A DNA stretch of 9,526 bases, taken from NCBI GenBank assembly GCA_937958075.1, contig CALFFB010000115.1, positions 1 to 9,526 of the forward strand, written 5' to 3'. Position numbers and translations under genes: made by a program. The notes under the pieces are model-generated. The model was not told the DNA's origin and searched no databases. It worked only from the letters and a program-made list of their open reading frames with translations. Below are positions 1 through 7,590 of this stretch, in pieces. This DNA comes from an uncultured Geobacteraceae bacterium (GTDB lineage: Bacteria; Desulfobacterota; Desulfuromonadia; Desulfuromonadales; Geopsychrobacteraceae). The first letter of the stretch is position 1, and each line of letters begins with the position of its first letter.

Positions 1-1
1 G

Positions 2-958
2 CAGGAGCCCAGGGACGCTGACGACGGACCGGGTGAGTCACAGACACGAGCTGCCGCTTCCGCCACCCCCGACAAGCCGATGAATCCGGCAGTACCCAAG
101 ATTGCCGCCGAACGTGGTATCGACCCCGGCACCCTTGAAGGCAGCGGTCGCGACGGGCGCATCCTGGTGGACGACATCCCGGCGGCGGCCGACAAGGGCA
201 CCTCTGCCGAGCAAAAACCCGCAGACTCCGAAGAGACACCACCCCGGCAAGCTGCTGACGCCCGCACCGAGCGCGTTCCCATGTCGCGCATCCGGCGCAA
301 GATCGCCGAGCATCTGCTCCGGGCGACACAGGAAACGGCCATGCTCACCACCTTCAACGAGGCGGACTTGAGCCGGGTCATCGCCCTGCGCCGTCAGTAC
401 AAAGAGGCCTTCCAGAAAAAGTACGATGTTTCCCTGGGTTTCATGTCCTTCTTTATCAAGGCCTGTGCCGAAGCCCTGAAGGACTATCCCGAAGTGAACG
501 CCAGCATCGACGGTGAGGATATTCTCTACCATCACTATTACGATATCGGTATCGCTGTCGGCAGCAAACGGGGGCTGGTGGTTCCCGTCATCCGCCGGGC
601 CGACACCCTGCGCTTTGATCAGATCGAAAGCACCATCCGTGATTTCGCCGAACGGGCCCAGACCGGCAAGCTGGGTCTCGACGAGCTCGAGGGCGGCACC
701 TTCAGCATCACCAATGGCGGCATCTACGGCTCCGTTCTGTCAACACCCCTGCTCAATCCGCCCCAGAGCGCCATCCTCGGCATGCATGCCATCCAGGAGC
801 GGGCCGTGGTGCGCGATGGCGACATCGTCATCCGGCCGATGATGAACCTGGCCCTGAGCTACGATCATCGCCTGATCGACGGCCAGCAGGCGGTCAGCTT
901 CCTGGTGCAGGTCAAAAACTATATCGAAACGCCGGAGACGCTGCTATTGCAGGTATGA
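2..958 (+). CDS. odhB: Dihydrolipoyllysine succinyltransferase, E2 of 2-oxoglutarate dehydrogenase (5'-partial)
   Basis: E2 core enzyme of the 2-oxoglutarate dehydrogenase complex; it transfers the succinyl group from lipoamide to CoA in the TCA cycle, in the cytoplasm. The frame is open from base 2, so the gene is cut at the window edge; the first in-frame ATG (80) lies inside the protein and is not the start. The visible part begins with an Ala/Pro/acidic linker. Next comes the peripheral subunit-binding domain (about 80-180, with GSGRDGRI), a second linker, and the catalytic acyltransferase domain from about base 270 (VPMSRIRRKIAEHLL). The catalytic DHRLIDG motif is intact; its His codon is at 866 and its Asp codon at 878. 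The sequence SITNGGIYGS and the closing ETPETLLLQV favour the succinyl rather than the acetyl or branched-chain type. The N-terminal lipoyl domain should lie upstream. lpdA follows 52 bp downstream, and an E1 gene (odhA/sucA) is expected before it. The alternative name is sucB. Confidence 0.93.
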   Translation, partial: QEPRDADDGPGESQTRAAASATPDKPMNPAVPKIAAERGIDPGTLEGSGRDGRILVDDIPAAADKGTSAEQKPADSEETPPRQAADARTERVPMSRIRRKIAEHLLRATQETAMLTTFNEADLSRVIALRRQYKEAFQKKYDVSLGFMSFFIKACAEALKDYPEVNASIDGEDILYHHYYDIGIAVGSKRGLVVPVIRRADTLRFDQIESTIRDFAERAQTGKLGLDELEGGTFSITNGGIYGSVLSTPLLNPPQSAILGMHAIQERAVVRDGDIVIRPMMNLALSYDHRLIDGQQAVSFLVQVKNYIETPETLLLQV

Positions 959-985
959 AGCAACAAGGGTTCAATAAAGTCACAC

Positions 986-1000
986 TTATGCACAGCATAA
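986..1000 (+). promoter_or_regulatory. Small inverted repeat just upstream of the lpdA ribosome binding site
   Basis: TTATGC-ACA-GCATAA is a perfect 6-bp inverted repeat with a 3-nt centre, in the 52-bp gap between the E2 gene and lpdA. It abuts the AAGGAG ribosome binding site at 1000-1005. It could be a small operator or an mRNA hairpin that modulates lpdA translation. No regulator is identified, and a repeat of this size could occur by chance. Confidence 0.3.
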
Positions 1001-1010
1001 AGGAGAATGT

Positions 1011-2417
1011 ATGTCAGGCACAGCCTACGATCTGATCGTCATCGGTGCCGGTCCCGGCGGTTATGTCGCCGCCATTCGTGCCGCTCAGCTCGGATTTTCC
1101 GTCGCCCTTGTCGAAAAACGTGACACCCTGGGCGGCGTCTGCCTGAACGAAGGGTGCATCCCGAGCAAGGCGCTCCTCGAATCAAGTGAACACTTCGCCC
1201 GCGCCCGGCACGGATTTGCCGAGCATGGCATCACCGTTGATCAGGTGGGCCTTGACCTGGAACAGATGATGGCCCGCAAACAGGGGATCATCGACAAACT
1301 GGCCGGCGGCATTGCCGGTCTGATGAAAAAAAACAAGATCAAGGTCATCAAGGGCAAGGCCCGTCTTCTTGCCAAACAGAATGACCAGTGCCGGATTCAG
1401 GTTGAAGGAGCGGATCAGCCGTTGACAACGCAGAGAATACTGCTGGCCACCGGCAGTGAGGCCATCGAACTGCCGCATCTGCCCTTCGACGGTGAGGGAA
1501 TCATCCATGCCCGCCACGCCCTGAGCCTGACCAGCGTGCCGGAGCAGCTGGTCGTGGTCGGCGGCGGGGTGATCGGCCTGGAGTTGGGGTCCGTCTGGAG
1601 TCGTCTCGGCGCCAGGGTGACGGTCGTCGAGATGCTGCCGCAGATCCTGCCGCAGACCGACCCCCAGGTGGCCCAGGCCCTGCACCGCAGTCTGGAGAAG
1701 CAGGGCATCGACATTCGCCTGGAAACCCGGCTGGAAAAATACGAAAAAAAAGACAATGCGCTGACCGTCACCATCAGCAAGGAAGGGAAGGAGGAACAGC
1801 TCACCTGCGATAAAATCCTGGTGGCCGCCGGGCGCAGGGCGCAAACGGCGGAACTCGGCCTCGACGCTGTCGGCCTTGAACCGCTGAAAAACGGTCAGCT
1901 GGAGGTCGATGCAAACTATCAGACCAAAACCGCCGGCATCTACGCCATCGGTGATCTCGTCGCCGGCCCCATGCTCGCCCACAAGGCCAGTGAAGAAGGG
2001 GTGGTTTTTGCTGAACGCCTGGCCGGACAGGCCACAACCCTGAATTACGCCGGTATTCCGGCGGTCACCTACACCTGGCCGGAGGTCGCGACAGTAGGCT
2101 ACACGGAAGATCAGCTCAAGGAGAAGAATCTCCCCTACCGTGCCGGCAAGTCCTCTTTTGCTGCCAGCGGCCGCGCCCTGTGCAACGGCATGACCGATGG
2201 CTTTGTCAAGGTCCTGGCCGACCCCGCCAGCGGCCGCATCCATGGTGTGCACCTGGTCGGGCCCCATGCCTCGGAATTGATCGCCGAAGCGGCCACGGTG
2301 TTCTCCTTTGCCGGCAGCGTTCATGATCTGGCCGTCACCAGCCACGCCCATCCGACCCTGGCGGAATCCATCCGGGAAGCCGCCCTGGCCGTGAACAAAG
2401 AGGCCATTCACGGCTGA
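1011..2417 (+). CDS. lpdA: Dihydrolipoamide dehydrogenase (E3)
   Basis: FAD-dependent E3 of 2-oxo acid dehydrogenase complexes. It reoxidises dihydrolipoamide and passes electrons to NAD+ in the cytoplasm. The protein has 468 residues, the usual family length. Visible features in order are the FAD-binding GAGPGG motif (residues 12-17), the redox-active disulfide Cys44/Cys49 in GGVCLNEGCIPSK, and the NAD-binding GGGVIGLELG with its strand (about 180-206). Then come the second FAD contact GIYAIGDLV (about 309-317) and the C-terminal catalytic pair His447/Glu452 in HPTLAES. ATG 1011 is supported by AAGGAG at 1000-1005 with a 5-nt spacer. The gene follows the E2 gene in the same direction, so it probably serves the 2-oxoglutarate complex; it could also be shared with pyruvate dehydrogenase or the glycine cleavage system. 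Confidence 0.96.
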   Translation: MSGTAYDLIVIGAGPGGYVAAIRAAQLGFSVALVEKRDTLGGVCLNEGCIPSKALLESSEHFARARHGFAEHGITVDQVGLDLEQMMARKQGIIDKLAGGIAGLMKKNKIKVIKGKARLLAKQNDQCRIQVEGADQPLTTQRILLATGSEAIELPHLPFDGEGIIHARHALSLTSVPEQLVVVGGGVIGLELGSVWSRLGARVTVVEMLPQILPQTDPQVAQALHRSLEKQGIDIRLETRLEKYEKKDNALTVTISKEGKEEQLTCDKILVAAGRRAQTAELGLDAVGLEPLKNGQLEVDANYQTKTAGIYAIGDLVAGPMLAHKASEEGVVFAERLAGQATTLNYAGIPAVTYTWPEVATVGYTEDQLKEKNLPYRAGKSSFAASGRALCNGMTDGFVKVLADPASGRIHGVHLVGPHASELIAEAATVFSFAGSVHDLAVTSHAHPTLAESIREAALAVNKEAIHG

Positions 2418-2456
2418 AGCGCTTTACAACACGTCAACTGACTGGAGTTAGTCCCC

Positions 2457-3758
2457 TTGAAATCGATTAAAAAGTTACTTTTTGTCATCGTCCTGGTGGC
2501 CCTTATCGCCACCGCTGTTACCTATTTTCGCGACACCACCGCCCCCTCGGCAACACTGACCCCCGACAGCGGCCCCATTTCCCCCCGTTCTGAATTGACT
2601 CTCGCCCTGGCAGATGAAGGCAGTGGCGTCAAGCAGCTGACCGTAACCCTGATCCAGGAGCAATCACGCCTGCCCCTCATCCAGCAGGAGTTCCCTACAG
2701 GAACCGATAACACAACAATCCCCCTGAATCTGGCTGATCTGAACCTGCGCGAAGGTTCTCTGCAGATCGAGGTTGTCGCCGGTGATCATGCCGTTTACAA
2801 CTTCGGCAAAGGCAACGTCACCGAGCAGACCTTCCAGCTGACCTACGATTCCCGCCCGCCGGTCATCGGGGTGGTCAGCCGGGCCCACAACTTTACCCGT
2901 GGCGGCAGCGGCCTCGTCACCTTCACCCTGGACGAAGCGGTTACCAGGGTCGGCGTCGGTTTCGGGGAGCGCTTCTTCCCGGCCTATGAGCAGTCCTCCG
3001 GCCTCTATGCAGCTGCCGTCGCTTTTCCCTACAATGTCGAGCCGGATGATTTCGTCCCGCGCATCATCGCCGTGGATGCCGCCGGCAACGAACGTCAGGC
3101 CGGCATCTATTATCGCGCCAACAACCGCTCGTTCCGCCAGCGTCAGATCAATGTCAGCGACAGCTTTCTGAATATGACCCTGCCGGAATTCTCCCACCAG
3201 ACCCCGGAATTCGATTCCCCCCTGGAACAATACCTTTACATCAATCGGGAGCTGCGCCAGCAGAACCGCGAAACTGTTGCCGCCCTGGCCACGGATACCG
3301 CCCCCGAGCCCCTGTGGGACGGCGCCTTCCTGCAGTTGCCGCGGTCATCATCGCACGGGCTGTTTGCCGACCACCGGACCTATCTGTATAACGGCCGGGA
3401 GATCGACCGCGCCGTGCATCTCGGCCATGACCTGGCCTCCACCGCCCAGGCGGATATTCCTGTCGCCAATCACGGTCGGGTTGTGTTTGCCGAGAACCTG
3501 GGCATTTATGGCCTCTGCGTCGTTGTTGATCACGGCCTCGGTATCCAGACCCTTTACGCTCATCTGAGCCATATCGGGGTCGCTGTCGGTGATAGCGTCC
3601 GCCAGGGGGACATCCTCGGCCGCACCGGCATTACCGGCCTGGCCGGCGGTGATCATCTGCACTTTGAGGTTCTGGTCGGCGGGCTGCCGGTCCACCCTCT
3701 GGAGTGGTGGGATGGCAGCTGGCTGGCCAACAACATTGACAGCAAACTCAAACGGTAA
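2457..3758 (+). CDS. Membrane-anchored M23 (LytM-type) zinc metallopeptidase with Ig-like region
   Basis: Predicted peptidoglycan endopeptidase acting in the periplasm, 433 residues. The start is TTG at 2457, with GGAG at 2444-2447 and a 9-nt spacer; no ATG fits. Lysines followed by a hydrophobic stretch (residues 7-24) form an N-terminal signal anchor without an obvious cleavage site. Residues of about 30-215 contain two stretches resembling Ig-like beta-sandwich repeats, with phrases such as DEGSGVKQLTVT and VDAAGNERQAG. The C-terminal M23 domain keeps the expected zinc and catalytic residues: His321 and Asp325 (HLGHD), His369 (LYAHLS) and His400/His402 (HLHFEV). It is therefore probably an active enzyme rather than a degenerate LytM activator such as EnvC or NlpD. 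It lies 39 bp after lpdA in the same direction but has no evident link to central metabolism. The substrate bond is not known from sequence. Confidence 0.9.
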   Translation: MKSIKKLLFVIVLVALIATAVTYFRDTTAPSATLTPDSGPISPRSELTLALADEGSGVKQLTVTLIQEQSRLPLIQQEFPTGTDNTTIPLNLADLNLREGSLQIEVVAGDHAVYNFGKGNVTEQTFQLTYDSRPPVIGVVSRAHNFTRGGSGLVTFTLDEAVTRVGVGFGERFFPAYEQSSGLYAAAVAFPYNVEPDDFVPRIIAVDAAGNERQAGIYYRANNRSFRQRQINVSDSFLNMTLPEFSHQTPEFDSPLEQYLYINRELRQQNRETVAALATDTAPEPLWDGAFLQLPRSSSHGLFADHRTYLYNGREIDRAVHLGHDLASTAQADIPVANHGRVVFAENLGIYGLCVVVDHGLGIQTLYAHLSHIGVAVGDSVRQGDILGRTGITGLAGGDHLHFEVLVGGLPVHPLEWWDGSWLANNIDSKLKR

Positions 3759-3788
3759 AGGATTTTCACCCCGAGCCGCGACTAATTC

Positions 3789-3816
3789 TTGACTCATTGT
3801 CAGCAGATAGTTTAGT
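3789..3816 (+). promoter_or_regulatory. Candidate sigma-70 promoter of the purine uptake operon
   Basis: TTGACT (3789-3794) matches five of six bases of the -35 consensus. It is followed after 16 bp by TTTAGT (3811-3816), which matches four of six bases of the -10 box. It lies in the 111-bp gap between the M23 peptidase gene and the binding-protein gene, where an operon promoter is expected. The -10 region overlaps a small palindrome, GTTTA-G-TAAAC (3810-3820), which might be a repressor site. No purine riboswitch consensus is visible in the gap. The call rests on consensus matching only. Confidence 0.4.
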
Positions 3817-3869
3817 AAACCATCTTTCCATCATTCGTTGTGAGCACCCTCTGCCTGAAAGGTCATGCC

Positions 3870-4940
3870 ATGAAAAAAGCTCTTATTCCTGTGTTGCTTG
3901 CCGTTTTTCTCTGTGTCGGGGTCTCTGCCTGGGCGGCAGACAAACAGATCAAGGCCGGCTTTGTCTATGTCGGACCCGTCGGTGACGCCGGCTGGACCTT
4001 CGCCCACGATGAGGGGCGCAAGGAGATGGAGCAACTGCCCTTTGTCGAACCTTCGACCTTTATCGAGTCGGTTCCAGAAGGAGCCGAGTCGGCGCGGGTT
4101 ATCAACGGTCTGGTGCGGCGCGGCCACAATCTGATTTTCACCACCAGCTTCGGCTACATGGATGCCACCATTGACGTTGCCGCCCGCAACAAGGACGTCA
4201 TCTTCATGCACTGCTCCGGCTACAAGACCGCCGAGAATGTCAGCACCTATTTCGGTCGCATGTATGAACCCCGCTATCTGTCGGGCATCATCGCCGGCAG
4301 CATGACCAAAAAGAACATTATCGGCTTCGTTGCCGCCTTCCCCATTCCGGAGGTCATCCGCGGCATCAACGCCTTCACCCTGGGGGTCCGCAGCGTCAAT
4401 CCGGAAGCCCAGGTGCGGGTGGTCTGGACCCAGACCTGGTTTGATCCGGGCGTCGAGCGCGATGCGGCTGACAGCCTCCTTGATGTCGGGGCCGATGTTC
4501 TGGCCATGCATCAGGACGCACCGGCCACCCTGCAGGCGGCCGAAGCCCGCGGCGCCTATGTTATCGGCTACAACAGCGACATGCGCCACTTCGCCCCCAA
4601 TGCGTTTTTAACGGCTCCGGTCTGGAACTGGGGCGCTCTGTACACCCGTCTTGCCACGGAGGTCCACAACGGTACCTGGAAATCGGAGCAGATCTGGTCC
4701 GGATTGAAAGAGAACCTGGTTGATCTGGCGCCCTTGAGCGAGCGCATCCCCGAAGATGTCCGGAACCTGGTTCAGGAACGCACCGAGGCGATCAAGGCCG
4801 GCACCTTCCATCCCTTCAGCGGCCCCCTTAAGGATCGCGACGGCACTGAGATTGTCGCCGCCGGACAGGTCATGAGTGATGCGGATATGCTCAGCATGAA
4901 TTTTTTCGTTGAAGGGGTTCACGGCACCCTGTCCAAGTAA
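3870..4940 (+). CDS. BMP-family ABC transporter substrate-binding protein, probable purine binder
   Basis: Periplasmic binding protein of the basic membrane protein (BMP/PnrA-like) family, whose characterised members bind purine nucleosides or bases; it delivers substrate to the permeases encoded downstream. ATG 3870 is preferred over the in-frame GTG at 3840. It has AAAGG at 3858-3862 with a 7-nt spacer and puts a clean signal peptide at the N-terminus: MKK, a hydrophobic core, and an SAWAAD cleavage region at about residues 19-24. This gives 356 residues. No lipobox precedes Cys15, so it is probably soluble in the periplasm rather than a lipoprotein. Family features include GFVYVGPVGDAGWTF near the N-terminus, a TTSFGYMD segment, RYLSGIIAG, and WTQTWFDPG with its aromatic residues. 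The closely linked xpt gene argues for a purine base as ligand. Specificity (xanthine, guanine, adenine or nucleoside) cannot be read from the sequence. Confidence 0.88.
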   Translation: MKKALIPVLLAVFLCVGVSAWAADKQIKAGFVYVGPVGDAGWTFAHDEGRKEMEQLPFVEPSTFIESVPEGAESARVINGLVRRGHNLIFTTSFGYMDATIDVAARNKDVIFMHCSGYKTAENVSTYFGRMYEPRYLSGIIAGSMTKKNIIGFVAAFPIPEVIRGINAFTLGVRSVNPEAQVRVVWTQTWFDPGVERDAADSLLDVGADVLAMHQDAPATLQAAEARGAYVIGYNSDMRHFAPNAFLTAPVWNWGALYTRLATEVHNGTWKSEQIWSGLKENLVDLAPLSERIPEDVRNLVQERTEAIKAGTFHPFSGPLKDRDGTEIVAAGQVMSDADMLSMNFFVEGVHGTLSK

Positions 4941-4967
4941 CCGGCAACCTCCTTTTAGCCTGACTGA

Positions 4968-4993
4968 CGGCACGTCCGGCCTCGGACGTGCCG
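4968..4993 (+). terminator. Strong intercistronic hairpin (attenuator or mRNA stabiliser)
   Basis: A perfect 11-bp GC-rich inverted repeat (CGGCACGTCCG pairing with CGGACGTGCCG) encloses a four-base GCCT loop. It begins 27 bp after the stop of the binding-protein gene and ends 12 bp before the ATPase start. It is followed by CTGATTTTAT, a weak U-tract, so termination is probably partial. Such hairpins between a binding-protein gene and the transporter genes are a known way to keep the binding protein in molar excess, by partial termination or protection from 3' decay. Which applies here is not resolvable from sequence. Confidence 0.7.
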
Positions 4994-5005
4994 CTGATTT
5001 TATCT

Positions 5006-6523
5006 ATGGCCGAGCTGCTGCAAATCAAAAATATCCGCAAGACCTTTCCCGGCGTGGTAGCTCTGGACGATGTTTCCTTTTCCGTCGAGGCCGGCGAAAT
5101 CCACACCCTCCTCGGGGAGAACGGTGCCGGCAAAAGCACCCTGATGAACGTGCTGACGGGCCTGTATCATCCCGATCGCGGCGAATTGCTGCTGGACGGC
5201 AAGCAGGTTCAGTTTACCAGCCCGCGCAACTCTCTGGCGCGCGGTATCGGCATGGTCCACCAGCATTTCATGCTGGTACCGGCCCACACCGTTTTCGACA
5301 ACATCCTGCTGGCCATGGACAGGGTCCCCCTGATTTATGACCGTAAAACGTTCCAGCAGAAGATCCAGAAAATCATTGATGAGTTTGAGCTTGATCTGGA
5401 TCTGAACGCCAGGGTCTGGAAGCTGTCCATCGGCGCCCAGCAGTGGATCGAGCTGATCAAACTGCTGCTGCGCGACTGTCGCCTGCTCATCCTCGACGAG
5501 CCGACTGCAGTTCTGACGCCCCAGGAGGCCGACCGCCTGTTCGCGGTGCTGCGTCGCCTGCAGCAACAGGGCAAGAGCATCATCTTCATCTCTCACAAGA
5601 TGCGCGAAGTCATGGATATTTCCGATCGGGTCACGGTTCTGAAAAAGGGTCGCAGCATCGCCACCCTCGAGCGCGGGCAGTTCGACCGCGAAACCCTGGC
5701 GACGCTGATGATCGGCAGTGACCAGATCCCCCAGTGGCAGAAGAACCTGCAGATGTCCGACAAGATCGTGCTCGATATCCGCAACCTGTCGGTGCGCAAC
5801 GATCGGGGCCTTGCGGATCTTGATGATTTCAGCCTGCAGCTCAAAGAAGGGGAGATTCTAGGTATCGCCGGTGTTGCCGGCAATGGCCAGAAAGCCCTGG
5901 CCGAAGCCCTGACCGGCCTCAAACCCGTCAACCGTGGCCGGATTCTGGCCGGTGAGCAGGATCTGACACACTCCAGCGCCAGGGCATCTTATATTTCCGG
6001 CATTGCCCACATCCCGGAAGATCGCAAGAGCATCGGCATTGCTCCCGACTTAAATGTCGCCGACAATCTGATCATGAAAAGCTTCAAAAATCCCTGCTAT
6101 CGTCACGGCATCTTCCAGAATCTGCGCGCCATACGCGGCAATGCCAGAGACAAGGTCAGCCGCTTCGCCATCAAAACCGGCTCCGACACCGCGCCGGTGC
6201 GCTACCTCTCCGGCGGCAATATCCAGAAGGTCATCATCGCCCGGGAGCTGTCGGAACGTCCGAAAGTCCTGGTTGCCCTCTATCCGACCCGGGGGCTCGA
6301 CATCGGCAGTGCGGAATATGTCCACAAGGTCATCACCGACGGCGCCGCTGACGGCATGAGCACCATCCTCATCGCCGAAGACCTCGATGAACTCCTCAAA
6401 CTCTGCGACCGTATCGCGGTCATCTTTCGCGGACGCCTTATCGGCTATGCCGATCCCCGGACGACCACCCGCGAGGAGATCGGACTGATGATGAGTGGTG
6501 AAAAGCGCCGGATCGCCTCATGA
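5006..6523 (+). CDS. Purine/nucleoside ABC transporter ATP-binding protein (two fused ATPase domains)
   Basis: Cytoplasmic ATPase that powers the BMP-type importer, with tandem nucleotide-binding domains in 505 residues as in the RbsA/NupO-like family. ATG 5006 is chosen because the in-frame GTG at 4988 lies in the 3' arm of the preceding hairpin. Neither start has a good Shine-Dalgarno. Domain 1 has Walker A GENGAGKST (37-45), a degenerate signature LSIGAQQ (140-146) and Walker B with Asp164/Glu165 followed by PTAVLTPQE. Domain 2 has a Walker A-like GVAGNGQK (289-296) without the usual Lys-Ser/Thr, and a good signature LSGGN (401-405). In its Walker B, Leu425/Tyr426 stand where Asp-Glu is expected (before PTRGLD). 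One composite site (Walker A/B of domain 1 with the signature of domain 2) therefore looks competent and the other degenerate. The stop overlaps the next gene's start in ATGA. Confidence 0.92.
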   Translation: MAELLQIKNIRKTFPGVVALDDVSFSVEAGEIHTLLGENGAGKSTLMNVLTGLYHPDRGELLLDGKQVQFTSPRNSLARGIGMVHQHFMLVPAHTVFDNILLAMDRVPLIYDRKTFQQKIQKIIDEFELDLDLNARVWKLSIGAQQWIELIKLLLRDCRLLILDEPTAVLTPQEADRLFAVLRRLQQQGKSIIFISHKMREVMDISDRVTVLKKGRSIATLERGQFDRETLATLMIGSDQIPQWQKNLQMSDKIVLDIRNLSVRNDRGLADLDDFSLQLKEGEILGIAGVAGNGQKALAEALTGLKPVNRGRILAGEQDLTHSSARASYISGIAHIPEDRKSIGIAPDLNVADNLIMKSFKNPCYRHGIFQNLRAIRGNARDKVSRFAIKTGSDTAPVRYLSGGNIQKVIIARELSERPKVLVALYPTRGLDIGSAEYVHKVITDGAADGMSTILIAEDLDELLKLCDRIAVIFRGRLIGYADPRTTTREEIGLMMSGEKRRIAS

Positions 6524-7590
6524 AGCTGGTCACGGAGCGCCGCGATATTTCCTCCCCCCTGCTGCGATTTTTCGCCCCTGTAGCCTCCATCGCCGTGGCT
6601 CTGGTCTGCGCCGGTTTTCTGCTCCTGGCCACGGGGGTCAACCCTCTGGAAGCCTATCGGGAAATCCTCTATGAATCCCTCGGCTCTGTTTACGGTCTAT
6701 CGGAAACCCTGGTCAAAGCCACCCCCCTGATCTTTGCCGGGCTGGGCGTCAGCCTGGCGTTTCGTATGCAGATCTGGAACATTGGTGCCGAGGGCCAGAT
6801 CTATATGGGCGCCATGGGGGCCACCTGGGTGGCGCTGTTTTCCGGATTGACCAACCACTGGCTGCTGATGGCCGGCATGTTCGCAGCGGCGATGATCTGC
6901 GGTGGCGTCTGGGCCGGAGTCGCCGGATTCTTAAGGGCCCGCTGGGAGGTCAACGAAGTCATCGTCACCCTGCTGATGAACTACATCGCCATCCTGCTGG
7001 TTGACTTTCTCGTCTACGGCCCCTGGCGCGATCCGCAAGGGTTCAACTTTCCCCTGACCGCGCAATTTGCCGATGCCGCCCGCTTCGCCAACTATTTCGA
7101 TACACGCCTGCACAGCGGCTTCTTCCTCGCCCTGCTCTGCGCCCTGCTCCTCTACCTGTTCATGGAGCGCACCATCTGGGGCTATCAGATCCGGGTCATC
7201 GGCAGCAACCCGCAGGCGGCACGCTACGCCGGCATGCGCACCGGCAAAACCATCTTCGCCGTACTCTTCATCAGTGGCGCCATTGCCGGGGTGGCCGGTT
7301 TCAGCGAGGTCGCCGGACTGCAGTACCGCTTGTCTCACGGCATTTCCCCCGGCTACGGCTATACCGCCATTATTGTCGCCTGGCTGGCCCGACGCAGTGC
7401 CGTCGGCGTGATTATCGTTTCTCTCCTCATGGGCGTCCTGCTGGTAGGGGGCGACAGCCTGCAGATGCTGTGGCAACTGCCCATCGCCTTTATCTACGCC
7501 TTCCAGGGTTTGATCCTGTTCTGCCTGCTGGCCGCTGACTTCTTTATCGTCTACCGGCTCAAACTGGTTCGAGGTACGCGCCATGGTTGA
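6520..7590 (+). CDS. ABC transporter permease, BPD_transp_2 family (first purine permease)
   Basis: Inner-membrane permease subunit of the BMP-type purine/nucleoside importer, 356 residues and highly hydrophobic with several membrane-spanning stretches. The first is at about residues 17-39, after a short basic cytoplasmic N-terminus. Family landmarks are the WNIGAEGQIYMGA segment (about 87-99) and the cytoplasmic coupling loop GYQIRVIGSNPQAARYAGM (221-239), expected to contact the ATPase. Its ATG lies in the ATGA that also ends the ATPase gene. No strong ribosome binding site is visible, so translation probably depends on coupling. It pairs with the shorter permease encoded next to form a heterodimeric channel, comparable to NupP/NupQ of Bacillus. 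Confidence 0.92.
   Translation: MKLVTERRDISSPLLRFFAPVASIAVALVCAGFLLLATGVNPLEAYREILYESLGSVYGLSETLVKATPLIFAGLGVSLAFRMQIWNIGAEGQIYMGAMGATWVALFSGLTNHWLLMAGMFAAAMICGGVWAGVAGFLRARWEVNEVIVTLLMNYIAILLVDFLVYGPWRDPQGFNFPLTAQFADAARFANYFDTRLHSGFFLALLCALLLYLFMERTIWGYQIRVIGSNPQAARYAGMRTGKTIFAVLFISGAIAGVAGFSEVAGLQYRLSHGISPGYGYTAIIVAWLARRSAVGVIIVSLLMGVLLVGGDSLQMLWQLPIAFIYAFQGLILFCLLAADFFIVYRLKLVRGTRHG

Noticed and set aside
1182..2411. 409-codon open frame on the minus strand opposite lpdA
   Set aside because: Shadow of a GC-rich gene: lpdA on the plus strand has every expected motif, while the antisense translation resembles no family I know.
3840..3869. Upstream GTG start for the binding protein
   Set aside because: It would add ten residues in front of a textbook signal peptide; ATG 3870 has a properly spaced AAAGG.
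3759..3869. Purine riboswitch before the transporter operon
   Set aside because: Context makes it tempting, but I see neither the conserved loop motifs nor a three-way junction layout in this 111-bp gap.
4988..5005. GTG start for the ATPase
   Set aside because: It lies in the 3' arm of a strong hairpin and adds six residues before the normal MAELLQIKNI beginning.
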